Shown: in pieces, positions 43,930 to 53,693 of the stretch
How positions within the stretch are numbered: the stretch's first letter is position 1
Layout: every line of letters begins with the position of its first letter
Source: Septoria linicola
Lineage: Eukaryota > Ascomycota > Dothideomycetes > Mycosphaerellales > Mycosphaerellaceae
Direction: 5' to 3'
NCBI GenBank assembly: GCA_024114885.1
Contig: CP099418.1
Span: 4,774,001 to 4,838,000, forward strand
Length of the DNA: 64,000 nt
Translations under genes and position numbers: made by a program
Notes under the pieces: model-generated
What the model was told of the DNA's origin: nothing
The model's input: only the letters and a program-made list of their open reading frames with translations
Database searches by the model: none

Positions 43930-46524
43930 TCACTCGTCGACCACGACGGCTCCCGGATGAGGGAAGCTGCCAGCAGAGCCGCGATTCTGACGTTTGATAA
44001 CAGGAACACCTATGGCAGAAGGCCGGCGCGAAATGGAATCTGATGTTTGCGGTGCGGCAACAGAACTACGCCGCCGAGTGCTGGTGCTCTTTGGGGTGCC
44101 TTGTGTTGGTACGTTGATAGGCCTGAAGCCGCCTATGCTGCCGTTGCTGGTCGCTGGCCTAGAAGCTGCGACACCAGACTGCTCAGGCTGAGGACCATCA
44201 GAGGCAGTGAGGTCGATGGCGTCCTCTTTTGTATTACTAACACTCGGACTTCGCACTGCGTCGGGCATCGGCGTATCTCCAGCGGCCGGATGGTGAGATG
44301 GTGTGTTGCTGTACATGCGAGGCACATCCATCATGGGGCCTCGATTGGGCAACTGAGGACCCACTGGGCCTTGCGTAGGAAAGGCCTCCGGACCAAAGGC
44401 GCGAATAGCTTCTTCAGAGTTCGGCGCAAAGGAGAACTTCATGGACTGACCAGACAGTGGAAGAAAGCCAGGCATGTACATCTTGACCTTGTCGAAATGA
44501 TTTCTCTGAGGAACACCATTGGCATGGACAGGGGCACTACCATCTGGTGTACCGGGCGGGCCTTGCGATCCATTGACGGTAGAGAAGCCTTGCTGGGGCT
44601 GCGAAGACGTTGGCGAAGGACCGTGCTGGTTGGGTGCTGGAGACGCCTGAAATGCGAGCTGCAAAGGATGGAGGTGCTGTTGCGAGATGTAAGGTTGCTG
44701 TTGTGCATGCTGTGCACTTCTGCGTCGTTCAAGCTCCATGGCATGATGCCGTTGGGCTTCCTCCTGGGTCATCGGTGTCGTATGAGGATTCAGGCCCATC
44801 TGCGCCATGACCTGTTGTTGATGCTGTTGCTGCGAGAGTGCAACCTCTTGCTGACGACGAGCTTCTGCCTCCTTGAACTGGTTGAGACGAGCGTGATGAG
44901 CAGTGATTTGAGCACCGTAGGACATGCAGTACCAATCGCCCTTGTCCTCGGTACGGCCTTGGTTGATTAGATTGTCGATCTGCATGTAAAGAAGCCGGAG
45001 AGCCCGTCCCAGCTCAATTGGCAGTACCGTGTTGACTTGCAAGCACTCAGAGTCCAAGATAGACTGGAACTTCTGGATAGCAATACCCTCGGGGGTGTCG
45101 GTCAAGTTCATCTCGATGACTGGTGGTGGCCCTCCCGGCGACGCCTCGAACTTCTTGGGTCGACCTCGAGCTCTGCTATTCTGCGGCAAGAAGAAGCCAC
45201 GCGACTGTTCGTCGTTCCACTGCGCCATGATCTGATGGGTCATACGTTGCTGTGCCCAGGACTTGAGCGCATTCTGGATGAATGCAATGCCGAAGCACAA
45301 GGGCGAATCTGCAGTGCCCGGGTTTGGCAAGACGCGGTCGAAGTCCCTGACTTCAGGAACTACAGCGGCGGCTGGTGTCTGAGGGGCCTCGGATTTGTCG
45401 GAGCCGTCTTCACTGTCGTCGAACGCATTCAGAAACAGATCTATGTGTTCTGGTGCCGGCTTCGGTTCTGGTGGAGGCGTTACGGCCACGGCGGGAACAC
45501 CGCCAAACTGTGTGAGCGTGTCAGACAGTGATTGCAACTTGCTAATCATGATCGCAATGGTATCGGGAACAACAGGCACTGGTGCGACCGGGACTTCGAT
45601 GAAGCGAATGACCGGTTGGCCTGCCGAACCCTGCTGCATGTGAGGCCCTTGGGGCGGAGCAGGAGGATGGCTTTGAGGGTATGGCGCAGGACCATGGTGG
45701 TGGTGGTGGTGGTGGTGATGGAGAGGAGACTGCTGATGCTGCTGTCGTTGTTGCACAGGCGGTGGCTTGTTCGTATGAGGTGGTTGCTGCTGGTGATGCG
45801 GTGCTGGCGCTCGAGTGTTCTGCGGTGGCAAATTCTGCGCTTCAGGCATGACCGGTTGCTGGGCAGGAGCGGACGGCGTCGCAGTTGCCTTTGCACTCGA
45901 GCTCGAGCGTCGCGAAGCTGCTGATTTCGTAGTCTTCTGCTGCTTCGCTCCTTCTGACTTTGACGACGGATCGACCTTGGACGTGTGTTTACCGCTCGAA
46001 GAAGTACGCTTGCGCTTTTTGTCTGGCTTCTCTGCTTGCTCTGCTATGTCGAGTCCGGTGGTGTAGTACATCGTGAAGTCGACGCCATAGGCGTCAGTAA
46101 TCGACGTCTGTACTGGATCTTGGAAAGGGGACTCTTCACGGGATCCATCGCTGTCGCCAGAAGGCGACAGCGGTGCTGAGGAGAGTGAACTCGAGCCGGA
46201 TGATAGAGCAGGCGAGGGGGCACGCTTCGCAGGCTTCAAGACAGGTGACAACTCGACCTCCACGCGATCGTCTTGATCGAATATTGCGGGCGGCCGCCGC
46301 GTCCTCTGAGGTCGTGTGGCACTGTTGGGTTCCTCCTCGACGGGCCCGACAGGAGCGGTATTCTTCTTAGGCCCATTGAGCTTAATCGTTCTGACCTTCT
46401 TGGCGGGACGAGTTCCTTCTACTTGGCTCGAGTCCGTAGTGGCCGGGCTGGGAGAAGCCTTCTGCGACTCGAGTCCAGCAGAACTTGTGCGGCGCCCATT
46501 TGCTTTCGCGATGGCGGGCGCCAT
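43930..46524 (-). CDS. Gln/Pro/His-rich nuclear protein of unknown function
   Basis: Single-exon frame of 864 residues. The N-terminal 270 residues are basic and Ser/Pro-rich, with KKVRTIKLNGPKK and KPDKKRKRTSSSG as likely nuclear localisation signals. Then come Pro/Gln/His-rich low-complexity and a pure His tract (about 268-277). A helical, better ordered block lies at about 410-560. It includes ALKSWAQQRMTHQIMAQW, an AT-hook-like ARGRPKKFE (about 450), and IAIQKFQSILDSECLQVN followed by ALRLLYMQIDNLINQGR. A Gln-rich coiled stretch and a long disordered tail follow. The ordered block is likely the conserved domain. I do not recognise it; composition suggests a chromatin or transcription cofactor. 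The ATG at 46524 is the first in frame. Confidence 0.82.
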   Translation of the reverse strand: MAPAIAKANGRRTSSAGLESQKASPSPATTDSSQVEGTRPAKKVRTIKLNGPKKNTAPVGPVEEEPNSATRPQRTRRPPAIFDQDDRVEVELSPVLKPAKRAPSPALSSGSSSLSSAPLSPSGDSDGSREESPFQDPVQTSITDAYGVDFTMYYTTGLDIAEQAEKPDKKRKRTSSSGKHTSKVDPSSKSEGAKQQKTTKSAASRRSSSSAKATATPSAPAQQPVMPEAQNLPPQNTRAPAPHHQQQPPHTNKPPPVQQRQQHQQSPLHHHHHHHHHGPAPYPQSHPPAPPQGPHMQQGSAGQPVIRFIEVPVAPVPVVPDTIAIMISKLQSLSDTLTQFGGVPAVAVTPPPEPKPAPEHIDLFLNAFDDSEDGSDKSEAPQTPAAAVVPEVRDFDRVLPNPGTADSPLCFGIAFIQNALKSWAQQRMTHQIMAQWNDEQSRGFFLPQNSRARGRPKKFEASPGGPPPVIEMNLTDTPEGIAIQKFQSILDSECLQVNTVLPIELGRALRLLYMQIDNLINQGRTEDKGDWYCMSYGAQITAHHARLNQFKEAEARRQQEVALSQQQHQQQVMAQMGLNPHTTPMTQEEAQRHHAMELERRRSAQHAQQQPYISQQHLHPLQLAFQASPAPNQHGPSPTSSQPQQGFSTVNGSQGPPGTPDGSAPVHANGVPQRNHFDKVKMYMPGFLPLSGQSMKFSFAPNSEEAIRAFGPEAFPTQGPVGPQLPNRGPMMDVPRMYSNTPSHHPAAGDTPMPDAVRSPSVSNTKEDAIDLTASDGPQPEQSGVAASRPATSNGSIGGFRPINVPTQGTPKSTSTRRRSSVAAPQTSDSISRRPSAIGVPVIKRQNRGSAGSFPHPGAVVVDE
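45695..45720. repeat. GGT/CAC trinucleotide microsatellite
   Basis: About eight consecutive TGG units on the plus strand, read as CAC/CAT (His) codons on the coding minus strand of the nuclear protein. Likely polymorphic in length between isolates. Confidence 0.8.
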
Positions 46525-47193
46525 GCCGCGCTCGAGTGAATGACTTGTGACTCTTATACTTGTTCTTGATACTTCTTGATGTTCATGTGTTCGCCGGACA
46601 ACTGTGAATGATTGTTAGTCTGTGCACAATGTCGACGCGAAAAGGTGAACGGCAGATGAATTCGAGGCAAATAGAGGTGCAAGGAAACAACGCTAAACTA
46701 GCGCCTTCTGCACGTGATGTGATGTTTCTGTCACATGCTTCCAGGCACCGTTCACATGCAACACGCAGCGTGTCAGGAATCGAATGTCACGGCCGTCAGA
46801 AGACAGATCCAGTAAAGATGATGTGCTAGCTAGTCTATCCTGGACAGAATCATGATCGTGACTCGAGGTGAACGGACAGGAACAGGAGGCATTGGCATTC
46901 ACCTATATGTTATACGCATCCATTGAAGCTCAACCCCACTGCTGCTGCTTCGCCACTACTGTTACACTCTCTCTGAGATCGTTGTGCCGCATGAATATCA
47001 CATTCCGAGTTGAGAGTTGAGCCTCGAGTCGCAGCAACTTCGCGCGTTCCGGAAGACGTCTTCTGTAAATGGCTAGCGTGATTAGTGACGCCAAGACCTT
47101 ACCTTCGTAAGTTCACCTCGAAGCTCCAGCTGTCACTGCTGGCATGCGAAGCCACGACATTGTCATTTACCTTGCGATTCTCCATTCACCACC
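46525..47193. other. Divergent promoter region
   Basis: 669 bp between the nuclear protein (-) and the Swp1-type gene (+). No coding content seen. Confidence 0.5.
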
Positions 47194-48161
47194 ATGAGAC
47201 TTCTCAACACTGTAGGCTTTGTTGCCTGCGCTCTGTCCACGGCTGTGTCAGCAGCAAGCTCATGGACATTTGAAGAGGCTACGTTGTCTGTAGCAGCCAA
47301 GGGTTCAGAAGCCGTGAAGCAGAAGTATGGCTGTCCCAAGTATTGCGGTGTCGTAAAGCATTGACTGACCCTGTACTCGCTAGATTCGCCGCCAATGTTC
47401 CACTCAAGTCGGCCGTTGTCGTGCCCGCGTCAGGAACGATCAAAGTGCTTCTCACAGCACAAGAGGGCAAGAGCGGGAAGAGGCCTCACCAGGCTTTCCT
47501 GACACTGCGTGAAGAGGCTTCTGGTTTGGAGGAATCGTTTCCCTTCAGTGTCAAGGACAGCGGAAAGGCCAAGGTTGATCTGGTATGTTGAACGGTCATG
47601 CTGTGCCTGGCTATGCTGACAATTGCACAACAGGCCCAGAAAGATCTGCCTCATCAATTCTTGACTTCTTCTTCGCCGCTCGTTGCTACGATTACTCTCG
47701 CGTCCTTCGGCTCATCTACGCCTTACTCCAGCGAAGCCTTCCGCCTTACGATTCAGCCCGACGCTTCGGGATCACCGCCGTCCTCAGCATCGCCAGAGCG
47801 CTACACTGCGAAACCCGAAATTCACCACATCTTTAAGAGCGACCCGAAGTCGCCGCCAACTGTCATCTCCCTCTTCTTTACTCTTGCAGTCATCGCAACG
47901 CTGCCAGTCCTGCTTGGAACGTGGCTGGCTCTGGGAGGAAACATTAGCCATGCTTCCAAGGCTTTCAGCACGGCGCCAATCGCGCACGGCCTCTTCTTGG
48001 GCAGTGTGTTCGGCCTTGAGGGAGTCTTCGTCCTGTACTACAGCGCGTGGAAGCTGGGACCAACACTAAGTGCAGCGGCAGTCTTGGGTGTTGTCGCATA
48101 TGTCAGCGGGTCAAAAGCATTGACTGAGGTTCAGGAGAGGAGGCTGAACGGAGAGCGTTGA
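47194..48161 (+). CDS. SWP1: Oligosaccharyltransferase subunit, ribophorin II/Swp1
   Basis: Exons 47194-47324, 47384-47582 and 47634-48161, with introns of 59 and 51 nt; 285 residues. The protein is a non-catalytic subunit of the ER oligosaccharyltransferase, which moves the glycan from dolichol to Asn of nascent proteins. It has a cleavable signal peptide (MRLLNTVGFVACALSTAVSA). A lumenal beta-rich domain follows, with LKSAVVVPASGTIKVLLTAQ and RPHQAFLTLREEASGLE. The YTAKPEIHHIFKSDPKSPP segment before the membrane is characteristic of the family. Three hydrophobic helices complete it (VISLFFTLAVIATLPVLL; HGLFLGSVFGLEGVFVLYY; LSAAAVLGVVAYVSG). Length fits fungal Swp1 homologues. The ATG at 47194 directly precedes the signal peptide. 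Confidence 0.93.
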
Positions 48162-49048
48162 AAGTGTCGCGAAATAGACCAAGAGCATGGTAACGCGAGC
48201 TTGACTCGCTCGAAGAAAAGATAGACAGGGCATAATGCTTGCCACAACAAAAGGTCGTTCTGGCGACGATCTGACACCGCAAAAAAGGCGCCCGCTCACG
48301 TCTTAACATGGCCATGGTTTTTGTTCATATGCCTCGCACTTTGATCACATCACAGCCAATTGCTGACCGTCGGGTGAATGCTTTGACGCACTGGACTGCC
48401 ATTATCAGCACAGCGACAGCCGGCGATAATGCTTGAGAATGAAAGGCTAACAATTGGTACCTCCTAGGGTGCGTATGCTATCAATATCCGACGGGGAACC
48501 TTGGAGCTCAAGGCTTACCATAGCGAACGCTATCTATGACCAGAGTACTCTCACAGCTTGCAGTGAACCATTAATGTTGGAGACAACTCTAAGAGAGACA
48601 ATGCATGCCAAGTTTACATTCGCTTCCTGTCATCCTTGCAGTCCGCGACAAGGCCTAGCACAAAAGGAATAGGCAGGGTACATGGAGAGATGAGCAGCGA
48701 CTACGCTGATGTCGGAAGCGTATCGAGTGGTAGGTGGTCAGCTCTGGCACTTTGCAACGCGCCAAGCCCCCGCCAGCCGCTCGCGTGCATCGCGTCGACA
48801 CTTCGCTACGCGCTTCTCAGCATCCAAAATACACACAGACACGTGGTCTGCTCTATCAATCTGGATTGCACATCAATTCATGCCTACCGCAACCAAAAGC
48901 GCATCTCAATTATCAGCAAATCGACCACACCACGTCTACCTGCAATCATGACGTCCACGATCCAGGCATTCAGCTTGATCCAGTTCTCTCTACGACAGTA
49001 GCTATTATTCCACACTCTCCAACAATTCTTAGACGAACACCCACAGCA
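48162..49048. other. Intergenic, no gene seen
   Basis: Between two plus-strand genes. The frame of the downstream gene is open back to about 48734 but has no ATG, so I treat it as leader. Confidence 0.5.
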
Positions 49049-49690
49049 ATGACTTCAATCCACCCCAGCACCCCTCCCACATCTTTCCAGAACCTTCTCT
49101 CCCACCTCAAGTCCTTCCCGCCTCCCCTCCTCCCACCAGGCAAAGCCCAAGACCCCAGCTTAAGCGACAGCATCGCCTCACTATATCTCCACCCAGCGAT
49201 TGAATCTCTCCTCCACATTCTCAACCATGACTTACCATCTGCACACTTCCTCGTCAGACACATGCAGTCGCCACCAGCATATGAAGGAATGTACATTCAC
49301 GGAATCCTGCATCGCGTCGAAGGCGATATGGACAATGCTAGAGCGTGGTATTCGGATGTGAGCGGATCGGAGGGGTTTACGAAGTTTTGGGGAGAGCCGG
49401 ATGAGGGGTTGGAGAAGGAGGATGGGGATGGGAGGAAATTGCCAAGACAGAAGAGTGCGAGGGAGTTTTTGGATGCAGTGGAGGGGAGGATTGGTGGGAA
49501 GCAGGAAGCACCCAAGGCTTTGGAGCAGAGAAGTCGTGCTGAGCTTGATAGTCTGATGGAGTGGTGTGAGAAGAAGTTTGGGACCGAGATGTGGAAGGAT
49601 GCTTCGAAGGTGTGGGTGCAGCCTAGTGAGGAGATTTCTCAGATGGGAGAGGATCAGGTCAGTGGGTCGGCAGGGCCTAGGAACTTCTGA
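49049..49690 (+). CDS. Small conserved-looking protein, 213 residues, unknown
   Basis: Intronless, starting at the first ATG of its frame. The N-terminal half is helical: TSFQNLLSHLKSFPPPLLPPG, then SDSIASLYLHPAIESLLHILNHDLPSAHFLVRHM. A conserved-looking block follows: YEGMYIHGILHRVEGDMDNARAWYSDV, which reads like a helix pair handling a short repeat. The C-terminal half is charged (EGLEKEDGDGRKLPRQKSARE) with a final LMEWCEKKFG helix. Proteins of this type, with GILHRIEGDYDNARAWY-like motifs, occur widely in ascomycetes as uncharacterised proteins; that is from memory. No signal peptide or membrane segment. The function is unknown. Codon choice looks ordinary. Confidence 0.78.
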   Translation: MTSIHPSTPPTSFQNLLSHLKSFPPPLLPPGKAQDPSLSDSIASLYLHPAIESLLHILNHDLPSAHFLVRHMQSPPAYEGMYIHGILHRVEGDMDNARAWYSDVSGSEGFTKFWGEPDEGLEKEDGDGRKLPRQKSAREFLDAVEGRIGGKQEAPKALEQRSRAELDSLMEWCEKKFGTEMWKDASKVWVQPSEEISQMGEDQVSGSAGPRNF

Positions 49691-50334
49691 TGAGGAGAGG
49701 ATGATGGGCTTAAATGCAATTCGAGTTGGCCGTCCTTCAGGACGCAGAGCTGCTAGCTTGACGCGTCCCGGAAGTGTTTCACTCTTCTCCAGCTATGGAT
49801 CTGCAGCCAAGCTGCCTAGTGTGCAGCCGATTATCGCAGTCAGCTAAGGCATCGGAAAGACTTGAACTGCTAGTACGCATGAATGGGCAGTAAACAAATC
49901 AATTTGCTAGCTCGCTTTATGTCCCCATGCTAGACTGCGATAAGAGCCGGTCCCGCCTCTGGAAAGATGTCCAATATGCTGCTGTTCATCTGATCAGCAA
50001 TCAATGTAGCCCCCGAGGTCTCCGTATTTCTACCTTTGTCTGATGTCTCGATTGCAGATGCCAGACCGCCTGAGACATACAGTACGCAGAGATACAGTAC
50101 GCTATCGAGAGGGAGACAGTACGTGGTGCTCCGGTTCTAATTCGCCTGCACGATCAGCTAAACGTACATGGCTGACTATCAATGCATTGGATGACCTCCA
50201 GAGGGTTGATGGTCACTGCGGAATGTGGCTACGACATTGCCACTATCTGTTGCATTATTTGAACTGGTATTCGCGCTACAGTACCTGTATGTAATTGCAG
50301 TAATTGAATCAAAGAAGAACTCGCTGTTTGTACT
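49691..50334. other. Convergent 3' flanks
   Basis: No gene. It contains three closely spaced copies of ACAGTACG near 50075-50130, of unknown meaning. Confidence 0.45.
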
Positions 50335-52028
50335 CTATGCTACCGGTGCAATCAGAGCAGGACCTGCAACAAAAGAGTAGTCAACGGCGCTGATGTTGGA
50401 TATGTTGCCTCCCAGTATAGCGCTGTATACCTGCCGTTTTCCTTTAGATCGGTCCCACGGTTCAGAAATTTCCGTCGTGGGAGTCTCGAAAGAGTCAACA
50501 CCGCCCCATGGGTAACATTGGCCAAGTCTCCAGTTCTGTCCGCCTACTACTGTCAACCATGCGGTTCGTGCAAACCACATCATCGACTCCGGTGGATATA
50601 TGGTTCTGACCTCTGCGAATGAGATCATCGGTTCAGCTATCCCGTACATAGCGACTGATATGGATAACATAGCCCCGAAGGTGTTGTGATCGCCAACACG
50701 AGCCTGGCTGAAACCTGTCTTGTAGTCAGGAAAGCTGTGACACGTCAGTAAGAATTCTGCGAGAACTTCGAGATCAACCTACGAAGGATCTTTCTCGCCA
50801 CTGTACTTGTCTCCCGCCCTTTTTGGAAACCAGGGTCTTCCGTCTTCTGAGTTCTCTGGTAGGAGGACATGGATGATTTCGTGGGCAAAAGTGCCGCCAA
50901 CGACACCCATATCATCAAGCAGCTCTCCTTCTTGAGAGTCGGTGTGCTCGCGCTGTTTCTTCATCCGGTCCATGTCTTCGGGATCGTTTGGCCATTTCCA
51001 GTCCGCATAGCCAGCAGGGCACATGATGATGTGATCGCCAATGTGCCAGGCTTCAGTTCCAGAGCCAATCGTAGGTTCGACGGCTCGCATCACCTCAGCA
51101 TAGTTTCCGTCGGCGCACGGATTCGGCTGGCCGTTCGAGCCCTTGGGGAAAGGGTATTGCTCAGTAGATGAGATCGGTTGAGCTCTCTCTCGTTCCAGCA
51201 CGAGGTATCTCTTCTATTGAGGATGTCAGCACAAGTCCCACATTGTCTACATATGCCCCTTGTTCCCGAGCAGTGTGGTTTTGCTCACCTCGTCGCCTGT
51301 GTCGTAGTCGACATCGAACCAGAAGTACCAAAAGTCGGAGAAATCGCGGCCGTGCATTTGCTCCCACTCCGCCAAGGCAATTACTGATTCCCGGATGGTC
51401 TTGCCATCTTTGTCCTTTGCTGGTGAGTCCGCATTCTGCTGAATCCAGTAGCCACCATCACAAAACAGCTTTGTCTTTTTCGGTCCGGTCGGCTGAGCGT
51501 GCTCAAGCCCTTTGTGAACCTTTTGGTATCGATCTACTTGCGCTGTCAGTACGGTATATGCCTTGTTGGAGTGGATTCCTGACCCCTGAGAGTTTTGAGT
51601 AGCAGTACGTCGGCTTCGTTATCTGGCTCGAAATAAGAGCCGTCCCCTGGGACCACGCCGAAGAAGCTGAAGGCAAGCGAATGCAACTGCACAGTAGCGT
51701 ACTACTCTCCAGGCCAGAGCCCTGCCCGAGCATGCTTCATCATTGTGTTCGTTTGCCACCAAATGTTGTTGACGACGTGCTCCACGCGATCTTCGTAATC
51801 TCTGGTGCGGTCGTACATCTTCACGCCGATGTAATGTCCGCCATGATCACCCTTATCCCTACCTAAGGGCTTTGCACACGAACTTGGGTGGCGCTTATAG
51901 TCCGGGCGTGTATCGACTTGAAGCACTTCGTGAAGAGCTTTCGGATGACTGGGAAAAGGGAATGTGTCGATAGCGAAGCTGGTGCTGTTAAGCACGCATG
52001 TTGCGAGCCAAAGCGATGTCCAGCGCAT
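50335..52028 (-). pseudogene. Secreted zinc metalloprotease with in-frame stop
   Basis: Four exons join in frame: 52028-51584, 51536-51289, 51213-50783 and 50734-50335 (508 codons including the terminal stop; introns 47, 75 and 48 nt with good ends). The N-terminus has a signal peptide (MRWTSLWLATCVLNSTSFA). The product carries a metalloprotease HEXXH motif, AHEIIH, in the third exon, preceded by a YADWKWP-type segment. It resembles fungal putative lysine-specific or deuterolysin-like peptidases. In exon 1 the frame is interrupted by TAG at 51702-51704, directly after WPGE. Readable sequence (YATVQLHSLAFSFFGVV) continues in the same frame. A 39-nt intron (GTAGTA...CAG) could remove the stop and keep the frame, but it would be shorter than any other in the window. 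So either this is a pseudogene with one nonsense codon or it has an unusually short intron. Confidence 0.65.
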
Positions 52029-53075
52029 CTTCGAAGTAGTACCCGGGGCTGAACTCACGGCGGTCTGAAGTGTCTACCAGATTGAGCACTGGTGCTTGGT
52101 CGATGTGTATGAAGGATGGGATGGCGGTCGACTGGAAGTATTGTTTAGTAGTGTATAGAGAGAAAGCAGAACAGAAGAGAGCACCGAAGTTGCATTAGGA
52201 CTATGAGTGGCAGTCCCGATCAGTCGACATTCACTGCATGTCCTTCATCTGAAATCCTGTTCACCTGGTGTCATGTGATTGGAAATGGAGGATAGGTACC
52301 TCACACGATGCTTGCATGTAAAGGCATCGCAAGTTAGCATGTGAGACTACCCACAAGTGAGCATGGCTGCTGTATTATCGGGCTCGAGGACGCCTTGAGA
52401 AGTTTTGTCGAGGAGACCCGCATATACTCGACGGCCTGGGGTAGAACTGCAATGGGGATGTATGAACTTGTGACGAAGGCGTATAGGCAGCTTGTACCAC
52501 CTGCAATACCCATCTCAGGAATTGCATCGTAGCTATGGTGCTTGAGCAAGCACGAAGCAAAAGGCAATATTTGTCCCCTTTGTCGAGTGTCTCTTCTAGG
52601 AGGCACGAACGCAGTCCACTTGTCAAGGGCGGTTTCCTGATCGGTCAAGCTGCCGATGTTCATTTCTCATCTTGACAGCTTGACCACTCGGGAAAGCACG
52701 GCGATGAAAGGCGAGCAATCGAGTCAAGGTCGAGCATAATTCCAGACATGCTTCTCGATTCTAGATTGCATTGAAAGATGCAGAGAGTCTGGTCAGTTCC
52801 GATAGTCGCACTATTGCTCGTGGAAGGTCCTTCGGCAGCGGTGTTGACACGCGTGAGCTTCAGCTAATTGGGATCGTCCAAGTCTCGATCGGAGATTTTG
52901 TGGTATTGTCATCACCCCAAGAGTCGCAGTTTGCTGGACAAATCGCGGAGACTCCAGCTCGGAACGGCTTCACTCATCACGCCAAGCCAAGAAAAAGTGG
53001 GTCCACCGCGAATTGCTGCCCACCCACTTCTTTCTTGTACTGTCATATATAGGATCAAACTTCCCGAAACACAAC
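52029..53075. other. Intergenic, upstream of tRNA locus
   Basis: No protein gene. A TATA-like CATATATAGG at about 53044-53053 lies roughly 25-30 bp upstream of the tRNA-like sequence, as expected for polymerase III genes. Confidence 0.5.
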
Positions 53076-53222
53076 GGTTCCTTAGCTCAGTTGGTTAGAG
53101 CGTGGTGCTAATAGGGCAATTAAGCCATCAAACGCCAAGGGTGTGTCACTACGATCATGCCATGCCACCATACGCAATAACTGACCTCTTGGTAGTCGAG
53201 GGTTCGAGTGAGTTTCCGACCA
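53076..53222 (+). pseudogene. tRNA-Ile(AAU) locus with anticodon intron, disrupted T-arm
   Basis: The 5' half is a perfect tRNA: acceptor strand GGTTCCT, D-arm GCTC-AGTTGGTTA-GAGC, anticodon stem TGGTG and loop CTAATA. The anticodon is AAT (Ile). An 18-nt insert at 53114-53131 sits exactly between positions 37 and 38, the canonical intron site, and the stem resumes as CGCCA. The T-arm, however, does not follow the variable loop. It appears about 54 nt later as GTCGAGGGTTCGAGT (53194-53208). The 3' acceptor strand (TTTCCGA-CCA) does not pair with GGTTCCT. I read it as a tRNA-Ile gene broken by an insertion plus decay. An alternative is a chimera of two tRNA fragments. Folding software would decide. 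Confidence 0.7.
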
Positions 53223-53693
53223 TTGTTATCGATGATCGTCATCGTTCTAACAATCTTGACAGCCCCCTTAGGGACCAATAGACTATGTCTAGGTGCTCTA
53301 CCTCTTCGACTTCAATGTCGTCGACCATTCTTTTGTCATTTTATTCCACTTCTACCATGGATGCATGCAGCGATGTCTGTCTATGCACATGCTCTCGTGG
53401 ATTCAATCTTTTGCGTAGGAGTGGCCAGAGTTCCTCACCATGAGGCTAGAATTCATAGAAAGGAGCAGCATTTTCCTTTTTTACCGCTCAGGTATGAGGG
53501 GCCGCAAGGCAGCATTAGATATATATGCTTGAAGGGTAAAATTTCTGGAGCAGTAAGTGTTGACGATGGAAGATGAAACGAGAAGCTGGATACATCCACA
53601 ATTTCTGATCTATAATCTGTTGTAAAATCTGGTCTATCATCATTCCATCGCTTCATGCATCATCGACATCATTCATTGCCAATCCCAAACCCC
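53223..53693. other. Intergenic, no gene seen
   Basis: 3' flank of the Old Yellow Enzyme gene and of the tRNA remnant. Confidence 0.5.

Noticed and set aside
44047..44970. A 307-codon plus-strand frame
   Set aside because: Antisense shadow of the Gln/Pro-rich nuclear protein. Its Arg/Leu/Cys-rich composition is that expected from reversed Gln/His/Pro codons.
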